Positions 47,610 through 57,600 of a DNA stretch of 64,000 nucleotides are shown one piece after another. The notes beneath the pieces are model-generated. The model saw nothing but the letters and a program-made list of their open reading frames with translations, had not been told where the DNA came from and ran no database searches. The DNA comes from Taiwanofungus camphoratus (lineage: Eukaryota > Basidiomycota > Agaricomycetes > Polyporales > Taiwanofungaceae): the NCBI GenBank assembly GCA_003999685.1, contig CP021231.1, positions 930,001 through 994,000 of the forward strand, written 5' to 3'. A program made the position numbers and the translations under genes. Position 1 is the stretch's first letter, and each line of letters begins with the position of its first letter.

Positions 47610-48624
47610 GGAATGTCAGACCAGAATTGGCAGAGTGGCTGTGGCGTGATTCGACGCTATCAGAGAGTTTTGCGGTGGCTTTTTGGGCTGTATCAGACGT
47701 ATCGAGTGGTGTCGAAGACTGTGGCTAAGGCTCATTGTGTCAAAAAGGAACACCACCAAGAAGAAGCCACACATGTGGCTCGAGAGCATGAAGAGGTGGC
47801 TGCCTGTCAACAAGAGGTGGAGGAGGTCATGCAGTTAGCTGATGTCAAGGTTTCTAGGCTGGTGGAGGGTATTAGAGAGCACGTCAAAGAGGCCACCACC
47901 CCTTCAAAGAGAAGGAAGTGGGCTCGGGATGATGAGGGTGACACTGCAGTGGTAAGTTACAGAGTCTTGTCCTCCTGTTTGATTACTGACCAGTTTGTAG
48001 AAGGTGTTGAAGAGCAGCTGTGACGGTTCAGTGACATCCAAGACTGACTGGGCATGAGTCGTGTGGATGAAGCAGCAGGTGGGGGAAAAGGTACGTGAAT
48101 TGTTTCCTTCAGTTATTTTCCTGTGCTAACACTTCTTCATAGTGCAATCGATGTTGGACCCGCACTCAAACCATCAAATGTGTCTGGAGAGAGGGCGCTA
48201 CTGCATGCAATCAGTGTATCCAGGCAGCACAGGGCTGCTATTTTGGTGGCGTCCTGGTTCTGGGTCGTACAAAGAAGACTTGCAGTGGTGCGAAGAAGCA
48301 GGGTGCATCCTTTTTTTTCTTGTCTCTGATATTGGTCTTGACTTGTCTTTTTCTGCAGCCCCCCCTCCTTCACCTGGGCCTTCAATGGGTGAGGCCAGTG
48401 GATTGAAGCGACACTGGACCATTTGACAACCGCACCCTTCCGTGAATGTTCCTCTGGATGGTGGCAGTCATCTGGGCTTAGAGCAAGATGACCTCAACTC
48501 CCTCCCTCTTGATGAGCGTTCTTGTGCCACCATCCGCCTTATTCGAGAGGAGCGTGCAAACATTGCGCTCCATCACACCATCCTCCATGACATAGATGTA
48601 GAGTTGATGAGGCTGAAATAGGAG
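47610..48624 (+). pseudogene. Zinc-cluster-like protein, interrupted by one in-frame stop
   Basis: From an ATG near 47610: MSDQNWQSGCGVIRRYQRVL, a coiled-coil-like middle (HVAREHEEVAACQQEVEEVM), TPSKRRKWARDDEGDTAV, then, after an intron (about 47953-47999), a short exon with one TGA at about 48056-48058 in the frame that leads into the cysteine cluster CNRCWTRTQTIKCVW and ACNQCIQAAQGC. The spacing C-x2-C-x8-C-x8-C-x2-C-x6-C resembles fungal Zn2Cys6 binuclear clusters. The last exon gives a helical tail ending LHDIDVELMRLK. It may be a DNA-binding protein carried by, or next to, the mobile block. Unlike the TET/JBP gene it is not CpG-depleted, so it may have a separate origin. Confidence 0.55.
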
Positions 48625-48639
48625 GTGGTCACACAATCC

Positions 48640-49040
48640 AGTAAGAAAACCCGATTGCAACGGGCCAATAAATGCTGAGTTTGGCCCATTGTGAATGGGC
48701 CATCCAACATTGGCCAACCATTGAAACAAGCCCCATTGCAATGGGTCGGCCGGGTGTGAATGTATTCTCATTGTAACGGGTCGGCCAGACATGAAACCTA
48801 TCTTCAACGGGTCAGCCAGGCATGATATCTACCCATTGCAATGGGTTGGCCAGTGATGGACCCATTCTGTTGCAATGGGTCGGCTGGCCATGGAAGTAGC
48901 CCATTGCAATGGGTTGGCCGGAGATGGGACCAGCCCATTGCAACAGGTCAGCTGGTGATGGACCCATCCCATTGCAACAGGTCAGCTGATGATGGACCTA
49001 TCCCGTTGCAACGGGTCAGCCAGCGATGGTACCTACCCGT
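48640..49040. repeat. 34-bp minisatellite, left half
   Basis: About a dozen diverged units near 34 bases long, each with the palindrome CCCATTGCAATGGG followed by a GGTCGGCCAG-like stretch and ATGGACC. The array continues at 50943 after the inserted LTR-like element. Non-coding between the zinc-cluster gene and the TET/JBP gene. Confidence 0.8.
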
Positions 49041-50942
49041 TGATACGACCTAGGGAGTCCTGAACTGGGGGGATGAACCTAGAGAGTAGGTCCGATGCGT
49101 CCCAATGAGTAGAGAGAACTAAAGCGGTGTGGTATCTGTGAAGGATACCAGAGGAAAAGGTAAGTGAGGGAACATGACAGAGAAACTACCTAGACCACTG
49201 TCAGGGGCCTAAAAGTCTAGTGTGTGCAGAGGAGTAAGGGGCCAATGAATCCTGCACGACAGGATCTTGTGCCGAGGTGTGGACAGTCCCAGGAAGGTAG
49301 GAGCATGGTCTTCTAATCTAATGGCAGTGGGCTGGTCAAATGACAGCCAGGTGCAAAGGAGTCAAAGAAACTGAGGGCGCACTGGTGGTAAATCGAGAAC
49401 CGAAAGATAAACCAAAAACTGATGTAATCAGGATAGGGGGTACTGCTGAGGGCTGATGTCGTAGGAATGGTACATTGGGCTGTTATAGGTGATGACTGAT
49501 AGACTGGACTGTGCGCAACACGTGCCTATGGGGTATAACGAGGGCGGAGGCACGTCGGATGAGGAGGAGAAGAGGGACTGATTACTCAGGCTGAAGTTAC
49601 TTCAACTTCAGGAACGTAGGACATAGAAGACGTAGAACTGCTGTGATATAATGGAGAGGAACCTTGTCAGACTGTAGGGAAGCCTTAGAGCAGGGGAAAC
49701 CCAAATCTGAACTCTGGGGGACAAGTCTGTAGATTCTGCGAGACAAGACAGGAGTATGTATCTTCTCTCTCATCTGGTAGGTACAGGAGACTACATAAGG
49801 GGTCCGTGGTGTCAAAGTATCTTACGCAAAATAAAACTGAAGAAACTGAAAACAAACTGAAAATCATAAAATCTAGGATTTGATCAGCGTACCATATGGG
49901 GAACTAAACTGAAGTAGGACATGAAACAGGAACACTGAATGCGGTAGAAAGGTTACAGAGGAATGACACAAGGTGAGGGATTCTTATCTAGAGATCATCG
50001 TATGGAAGATGGGCTATATCAAAATGGGACGCAGGGAACAGCAATTAAGTGCTGGAGTCCGAAGTAAGCCACAGAGATGTATTCAGATAATGTACTCTAC
50101 TACATACCTGGAGTCCGAAGTAAGCCACAGAGATGGGGGCTACTCCGGACTACAGGGCACTATTTATGCTGGTGAGAACAAAGGGCTCCACCACAGAACA
50201 ATAGAGTCCATCAAAAAGGGAACAATACAAACATATGACCCAGCCACAAAACTAATGTGGCCTGTGTTCAACTCCAATCCAATAGCTCCGCCACTAATGA
50301 TGTAAGTGGCCCACAGTCTACTGTGGCCACTCCAAGTCCGGCAGCACTCCAGCTTGACCAAGGGACTGTGGCAGAGCACATTATTGTGACAGGCTATCTA
50401 ACCAGGCCTTGGGGGGAATAGGGACCTAAGAGTGCTGAACTGTCAAGCCGATGCGTAGGGAGTCTAGGCAATACCAAGAGATCATATGGACATTATGAAC
50501 AAGAGGCTGGGACTCTGGACCAAGAGACCAAGAACCAGAACTGAGGATCAAAGACCAAAAACTGAAGTGGCTTTTCTCAGTTGATCTCAACCAAAGGCCC
50601 AGAGTTGTCAGAGGTCAGAAGGATGCTAGGGGAGGCAGCAGGCATGCATTCTAAAGTGTGAGGGACCACTTCTCTTCAACAGGGCTTCTGGAGTATCAGG
50701 CAGACCTTCTATCATCAGAAATCCCATTGTTCTTTCTGGATAGGAAGGCCGGATTGCCAAGGCGTGAGTAGACACATACAGTGCACCTGCCTGCCGAGTT
50801 AGGGCACTTCCTAGTGATTGAATAGAGCTCTCTGTCCTTGTTACGACATTCAGACTTTCGAAACTCGGCAGTACATTCCGAGAAAGGGGCAGAAGACCGA
50901 AAATACACAAATTTGGGGCATGGAGTTGTACCAGACCTATCA
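49041..50942. mobile_element. Solo-LTR-like element, copy 2 (1.5 kb plus a 380-bp nested insertion)
   Basis: Starts TGATACGACCTAG and ends AGACCTATCA, giving 5-base inverted ends TGATA/TATCA. Flanked by CCGT on both sides (49037-49040 and 50943-50946). It is collinear with 58335-59896 at roughly nine in ten bases by eye. It interrupts the 34-bp minisatellite. No internal coding region. Confidence 0.8.
50018..50397. mobile_element. 380-bp insertion nested in the LTR-like element
   Basis: Absent from the sister copy at 58335-59896. GGCTAT stands on each side (50012-50017 and 50392-50397), a likely 6-base target-site duplication. Contains two copies of CTGGAGTCCGAAGTAAGCCA about 57 bases apart. 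Family not recognised. Confidence 0.65.
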
Positions 50943-51205
50943 CCGTTGCAATGGGTCAGCCAGCGATGGACCCATCCTGTTGCAACCGGCCAGCTGGCGA
51001 TGGACCCATCCTGTTGCAACAGGTCGGCTGGACAGGGTATCTACCCATTGCAACAGGTCGGCCAGTCATGAAACCATCTTATTGCAATAGATTGGCTGGG
51101 CAGGGTACCAGCCTGCAGTAATGGGTTGACTGACAATGGAACCAGCCAGCTGCAATGGGTCAGCGGGCAATGAACCCAACCTGATGCAATGGGTGAGGCA
51201 AGAGT
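50943..51205. repeat. 34-bp minisatellite, right half
   Basis: Continuation of the array at 48640-49040 (about seven units, GTTGCAATGGGTCAGCCAG-type), separated from it by the LTR-like insertion and ending about 215 bases before the TET/JBP ATG. Confidence 0.75.
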
Positions 51206-51419
51206 GGGTCAGCTGAACTGGGTTCAACCTGTTTCTGCCCATGTTTTGCTGATTTTGTCTATTATATACATATATTTTTTATTGGCTTTCATTTACAGTC
51301 ATTGTCATATTGTTTGTCATCATATACATACATTTGGTCCATGTCAATCATTTTTTTTTCCACTTGCCAATTTCAACTGTACCTCAGACTCATCATCTTT
51401 GGTTTTGAATGAAACTGTC

Positions 51420-52713
51420 ATGAGCACACCTATGGCCAATCACTTTGAATATACTGAGAATGTGGCATCTTACCTTCATCAACTTTTCTTACATTACCTG
51501 TCTCAAATGTCCCTTGATCCCCCTCCACCTCCTTCTTCTATATACCCCAGCTTGAGCTTCTCATTGAGATTTGTTCAGAATGCCTATCAGATATCTGCCA
51601 AGTTGGCAGAAGCCTATATGACCCACTGTGAGCCAGAGACAGTTGTTCTGATGTCTCCATTGCTGATGTTGTATGATTGAGCAGTGACAGTGCCCTGGGA
51701 CATCAGAGCCTATGCTGAACAGCTGACCCCTCAAATTTCTGGGTTCAACAAGGCTCAGGAGGCCAGGATCTCTGAACAGTTCCCTCCATTGTTTGAAGAT
51801 CCCATGCCAGTCATCAAAACCCCAGTGACTGTAGTGGATCAGCATGGGAAGATTCTGGTATGGCATCTACCTGATGTGCTGAGCCCAGAGCATCAGGTGA
51901 GTTTGATCTGATTTTTGCTTGTGATGATGAGCATGATGTTTGAGATGGTCAGCACCAGATATGGGATGATTCAGTGATGCTGAACCAGATGTTGAAATCC
52001 CATCATCTCCAGTCAGAGGGCAACTGGAGGATGAAGTCTGAGTATTACATGAATGAAGATCAGTGTGAGCAGTTTCTCCCTGGATGCATCAACCTGTCTC
52101 TAGCATGGTTTCAACAAGGACATGAGGTGAGTGACAAGGGATTTTATACTCACACTAGTTCTGAGATGAGGCCAACACCTAGAGCATAAGTTTCAATCTA
52201 GAGGTTTGCAGTGTGCTGAAGAAGCTAGACTCTGTGAGCAGGGTATGGCTGCAGAGGATGAGGGAGACCTCTGCATTGATAGGGGAAATAATGAGCATTA
52301 TTCACCCTGAGCTTTACAGGTCTGGCATGGCCTCATTAAGAGGGATGCAATGGCTTCCAGGGGTGGATGAGGTGCTGAAGGAATGGCATTCGCCCTTCAA
52401 TGTGATGAGCTTCATTGCCAACAGGGAAAGTCCCAGTCACAGGGACTGGAAGGCCATGGCATGCTGGTATGACATCTTGGTGACCATTGAGAACTCTCAA
52501 GATTTGACCTTGGATCTGAAGGGGGTGGGGGTGAGACTGGCCTATCCTAGTGGGACCATCACAGCCCTGTCTGGGAGGACCATTTTGCACAGGGTGGTGG
52601 GGAAGGAGAAGGAGAGGATATGTCTAGCCTACTATATGAGGACCAAGATACATGAGAGAGCAGAGGTGTCATTGGCTGGTTGGATGAGTGTAGATACATA
52701 TGATGGAGTGTAA
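51420..52713 (+). pseudogene. TET/JBP-family DNA dioxygenase, one in-frame stop before the catalytic domain
   Basis: 2-oxoglutarate/Fe(II) dioxygenase of the fungal TET/JBP family, which oxidises 5-methylcytosine or thymine in DNA. The start MSTPMANHFEYTENVASYLH at 51420 is followed by SLSFSLRFVQNAYQISAKLA and LMSPLLMLYD, then one TGA (51678-51680), then the same frame continues AVTVPWDIRAYAEQLTPQIS, ending exon 1 with WHLPDVLSPEHQ. Introns at about 51897-51957 and 52127-52204 join MNEDQCEQFLPGCINLSLAW and FQQGHE to VLKKLDSVSRVWLQRM. The catalytic core is whole: MSIIHPELYRSGMASLRGMQ, SFIANRESPSHRDWKAMACW (H-x-D iron ligands), YDILVTIE, GVGVRLAYPSGTITALSGRT and ILHRVVG (third iron ligand), ERICLAYYMRTK (2-oxoglutarate arginine). 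All expected ligands are present, so decay is recent, or the protein starts after the TGA. The gene is nearly devoid of CpG. Confidence 0.88.
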
Positions 52714-53189
52714 TATGCAACTTGACATGCCCACACTCTCAGACATTGATCCAATGACCAAGCTTTGAGACATCAAAGGACTGTATCCACCACCCCTCTG
52801 CCCACAGGCACTGGACCTTACCCAATGGCACCAGTCCTGACCTGACGGTGCTGTACATCTTTGCACTGGCATCGAACATCTGCCTGATGGTGCCATTCCT
52901 CTGCCAACTGGTGTCAGACCTGACCTAATGGTGCCATACCTCCTTGGTCCAGTGCTGGACCTCCACCCACCAGCACTGCAACCTATCAATGAGTTTGATA
53001 GACCTCATGAATGTGAAATTCTGTGACTTGTTTGGCATCTGTGATTGCCATGCCCATGGGCAGAGGTGCTGATCTTGAGTCCATCAGTGGCATATCATGT
53101 GACCTTTAAGGTTGAAATGATGCATCTGATATCAACCTCCCCATCTCCATCCCATTCACCTCCCTGTCCATAAGACCTCTGTGACCTCA
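52714..53189. other. Gap between TET/JBP gene and the next cargo gene
   Basis: About 475 bases with loosely repeated CACTGGACC/CAGTCCTGACC-like segments (52800-52990), possibly an old minisatellite. No gene. Confidence 0.4.
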
Positions 53190-54248
53190 ATGGCCTCTGC
53201 TGCTACCATTTCCCTGCTTGACTCTATGGAGGCACATCTGGTCCTCTCTGTCCATCTGGAGATCATGAGGGCCAACACCTTTCCTGAGGATGCAGAGGTG
53301 CAGATGGTCATGGCCAAGGGAGTGGTGAGTACATGATGGACCCTTGGTGCCATTGTCTGAAGGACTCACACATTCACATCCCCTGTTGCAGCTCCAGGCT
53401 GCCATGACCATTGGCCTGAGAGCCATTGCAGGCTTGGATCTTCACATCCCTCCCAGCCTTGAGGACTTGGTGAAGAGTGATATGCAGGGGCTTCTCCATC
53501 AGGTGAGTGTCATCCTGAACTCTTCCATTGCCTGGAGTTCATGGTCCTCCATAGACCCAGCTGGCTCCAGCATTGCCCAGAGAGTCTGAAAGTGTGGTGG
53601 ACACAGGGCCCACTGAGCTCCAGACCCCATCAGAGGATGTCCAGCACTCTGCTGTTGAAAAATCCAGGTCACACCCCAACCTGAAGCTGTGCAGTGCCCC
53701 AGGTCCCAGCATCTCCCAAGATCATGCCATCAGGATGGGCAACTGGTGGAAGGCCCAGATGGGTGATGCCCCTCCTCCCTGTCCTCCAGAGATCCTTGAT
53801 CTCTTGCAGTTTGTCCAGCAGATCTTTCAGGGGAATGACAGGTATCTGAGGCAAGAAATGGTGCTTGCTGTCAAGCACAAGATGGAGGCTGATGCTAATG
53901 TGAGAGACATAAAGAGAAAGGTGAGTGCTCTCTAAGTGCCTCTTGTCCCCTTCCATCTTGAACCAGACCATACAGATCAATGAATGGAGAGCCCATGTGG
54001 AGGAGCAGCAACATCCTGCTGTCTCAGCTGCTTCAGCATATGAGGGGCCCAATCTGGAGGAGTTGGCAGAGAGGTTGTCTGCCCAGATGGATAGGTCCAT
54101 TGTGAAGTACTTGGAGGGAGTGCAGGCCCACATGCTGCATGTGAATCAGCAGCTGGAGTATGAGATTGGGGTGAGGGTCAACATGCTCAGGGAGATTGAC
54201 ATGATTGCCAAGATATGGGACCTGGAGAAGGAGCCTGTGCTTCTGTAA
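53190..54248 (+). CDS. Intact helical protein of unknown function in the KDZ/TET block
   Basis: No family recognised. Four exons splice cleanly with GT-AG introns (about 53323-53391, 53502-53552, 53922-53967) to about 300 residues: MASAATISLLDSMEAHLVLS, EIMRANTFPEDAEVQMVMAK, GLDLHIPPSLEDLVKSDMQG, TQLAPALPRESESVVDTGPT, NWWKAQMGDAPPPCPPEILD, LLQFVQQIFQGNDRYLRQEM, then coiled-coil-like NEWRAHVEEQQHPAVSAASA, LAERLSAQMDRSIVKYLEGV and AHMLHVNQQLEYEIGVRVNM, ending WDLEKEPVLL. No stops break it. I saw no CpG at all between 53041 and 54248. Same strand as the TET/JBP gene and convergent with the KDZ transposase, so it is likely cargo or an accessory factor of the transposon. Confidence 0.75.
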
Positions 54249-54324
54249 TTGTTATATGAACTTATCTGTAGCTTGTCCACACAATGATATCAATTTCCTT
54301 CCTAAAGGCTTGAACTGTTGTGTC

Positions 54325-54620
54325 GATGTCACAGTAACAGTTCCAGCATAAAGTTGCAGTGCAGTCAAAGTAGCAGTGCCAGCAGTCCCAGGTTCAGTTC
54401 CAGCCATCGAAGTAATGGTGTTAACAGTGAAAGGTGCATAAGGTGATCAGGCCAGCAGGTAAAGTTGCGATGCTGGCAGGTGCAGTTGCGGTGCTGGTGG
54501 GTGAAGTTGCGGTGCCAATGGGTGAAGTTGTGGTGCCAGCAGGTGCAGTTGTGGCATCAACAGGTGCAGTTGCAGTGCTGGTGGGCAAAGTTGCGATGCC
54601 AGCAGCCCAAGAGTCACCCC
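54325..54620. repeat. 24-bp minisatellite between convergent genes
   Basis: Units close to GGTGCAGTTGCGGTGCTGGT, period 24 bases, about 8-12 copies, best ordered at 54430-54620. Lies just after the stop of the KDZ transposase (54689) and after the helical gene (54248). Both strands are open across part of it because the period is a multiple of three. Confidence 0.7.
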
Positions 54621-54688
54621 ATGGTAGTTATGTGATGTTGACATAGGCTGTGGTCATGCATGAATACAAACATCCTACAGTACATGGG

Positions 54689-57600
54689 CTACTTGCTCCA
54701 CCCATTGACATAGCCTCTCTGCATCTCTTGCCAATGCCAAGTACAAGGATGCCTGTTGAGCACCATATGCCTATGACCTATCTGGTCCCTGTCTGTGAAT
54801 TCCTGCATGAGCCTCACCCACATCTCGCTCTGGTGGGCAAAGTAGTTGGTAGCAAACCTCATCTCATACCTCAGCTGCTTCTCTTCTTCCACCACCCTGT
54901 CATACCTGGACTTTGCCCTAAACCAATTCACCCTATAAACTGTCACCCCCAGCCATTCATGAGACACAGCCCAAGGGGTGATGGCACTCACATTCCTGCA
55001 TATATGAGTCCGTGTCGCTTTCCCCTTGAATATCCATGGTCCAGAATCATGGAAGAGATGTCTCCCTTTCTCCCCTTTTATTGGGATCTGCCACTGCAGT
55101 GCTCACTTTCAGATGCTCTCTGTGCAGAACCTGATACTTGGCCAGGAGGTCAGCTGGGGCCTCAAGAAGCACCAGGGCCTTCCAGGCCTTGCTGTACACC
55201 CTGGCATGATGCTGCAGGGTTTTGTCTATGGTGTTGACATCCTGCCATGCCCTGGTCTTCCTCTGCTGGGACTTGGCATGACGCACTTTGGTGCGGAACA
55301 AGAATGACTTTTGCCTGATGGCGATCCAGATCTGATGAAGGGCATCGTTGGCCTGACCTTCCCTGAGATCCATCTCCTGCTGCAGAAGCACTTGAAGGCC
55401 TGCCCGGTGGCACCTGTTCACTCTGGTGGTGGATGAAAGGGAGAGAGATGAGTATTTGGCCTCCACCTCAGGGTTGACCCCTTGCGAACTGGGCACCTCA
55501 AAGGGATTGTCCATCTCAGTGACATCCCACTCCTCACCCAGATCCTGATCCAGTGGTAAAACCTCATCTTCCCACTCCTCCCCATTGTCATCCATCAGGC
55601 TGGCCATGTACCTTGATCTTTGGGACTCAAAGCTGTTAATTCTCATTTGCAGCTTCCTCCTTTTTTCCACCAACTGGATCTTCTGCTGGGTGGTCAAATT
55701 CTGGCCCATGGATCTGACCTCAGTGGCCAAGGAGATTCTGTGCCCATCATGAGAGGATGAAGATGTCATGATACATGGCACCACTCACTGTGTCTCCTGC
55801 ACCTTCAGGCCCTGAGTCAACCATCCAACAGCCCCTCAGGACAAACCCAGGTGGGGCTCCTTCTCGGCCAGCCTCAGTTGGATGTCAGCCTGGCTGGGTG
55901 CTGGAGAATGAAGGCTGATGTTGGAAAGAGATGGTTCCAGCTGCATGCTGATGCACTTACCTTTCCTGAGCTCCACATCAAAGACATTCATGGCTTTTTC
56001 ATTCTTCAGCCTGTGTCGTTGAGCCTTTCTCATCTGCTGTTTCCACTGGACCAGCAGAGTGGGATTGGTGCTGGCCTCCATGACCTGATATGACCTTTTG
56101 GTGTCTGTCAGTATGGGCTTGATGTTCTTGTACTTTCTCTGCAAGGAAGACACTGTGTGGGATGCCCTGGGTCAGCCGAATCCACTCATTGCCAGGATGG
56201 GACCATCATACTGGTGTTGATGATCTTTTTCCAGTTGGAGTCATTCATGTGCTGGTTGATAACCTCCTTCCAGTGAGAGGTGGCCATGCCTCTGTTGCTG
56301 CCGGACACCTTGTTCAGAGAAGACCAAAGAGTCTCGAGGATCTCCCCGTCCACCAGGCTGACACCAGGGATGAAGCTGGGTGAGTATCGAATGAAGCAGG
56401 CATCCTGGTGCCCATGCACATGAAACAGGCTGATGTCCTTGACAATTTTGAGACCTTCGGGCATCTGAAGATAGGGATTTTGCTGGAACTGCTTCAGCAA
56501 ATACTGACCATACTGGCAGTTGATGTCATAAAGCAGGAGCATCCTGCCAATGTCCTTTGTGTTGTACCCAATGGCATTGGACAGGGAGTAGTCCATGTTC
56601 ATCTGTCTCTCCCCCTTTTGAAAGTCCACGACGGAGTGTGGAACAAAGCAGCCATGCCGAGGACAGGCAGTGGCTCCGATCCCAGTGGACTCCAGCTTGT
56701 GCCGGTCAGCATTGGCCAGGTTGATGGCCTTGTGGTTGTGACAGGTGGTCAGCTGTGCAATGGAAAGAAAGACACATGGGATCATGGGCATGGGGACCAG
56801 TGAGATGGGAACCTACCCCCTTGAGCTCCTTGGCCACCTGGAGATGGGCCTTGTACCTGCCATTGGCCACAAAGAAGCTGGTGCTGTCAGTGATCCCCAT
56901 ATCGTTCCTGGGCCTCCTCATCTTGAGATGCTCTGCAGAGAAGTTGCCATCCATCATGAACCCTTGGGTGTACACCGATCTGGACATGGTCAGACCGGGC
57001 ACAGCCAGACCAGGGTCAGATCGCTTACTGGTCAGAATGTTCCTTCCAATCTGGGTCCAGATTGACTCCAGGTTGTGGGCAGGCAGCGCAGAAAAAGACA
57101 AGGTCACCTTCTCCAGGCTGCTGTCTGGATGGGTATCCAAACCCATGTTGCATGAGGTCCTTGAGATGAGACCACTGTCTGGTGACCCTGAGGAATTGCT
57201 GATACCAGTCCTTGATGGTGGGGTACCCCACGAGCATTGGCAATCTCCTGGTGTGTGGCGGTGGGAGCACTCACTGGCATGGCTTGGGGGAAAATGGGAT
57301 TGGTTGCCCTCCTGAGCCGGCTATAGAAGTTGAGGGTGGAGGTCTTGCACTTGAGGTTCTTCAGCAGGAAGTCATTAAGGACCTTGAAAGTTAAACATGT
57401 TTTGATGCACCTGTGGCTGGCCAGGTAGAGGCCCATGTCCAGCAGCTGGTCTTCATGACGAGGGGCATTCACGCACCCACACCAGTGAATGGAAAGTTGG
57501 TGAATGCCAGAGGTATCGACCACGACCATCATTCGATGGTTGCTTCTGGCACCAAACACCACAAAGGCATGATTCCTGTCAATGTACTCTGAAGGCGATC

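Noticed and set aside
47538-47610. Start of the zinc-cluster gene upstream of the ATG near 47610
   Set aside because: The frame is open but has no ATG there and overlaps the arm of the palindrome.
48640-51205. Regularly spaced palindromic repeats as a CRISPR array
   Set aside because: Fungal genome, units diverge and there are no unique spacers; it is a minisatellite.
51678-51680. TGA as a selenocysteine codon in the TET/JBP gene
   Set aside because: Mushroom fungi are not known to use selenocysteine, and the position is outside the catalytic core.
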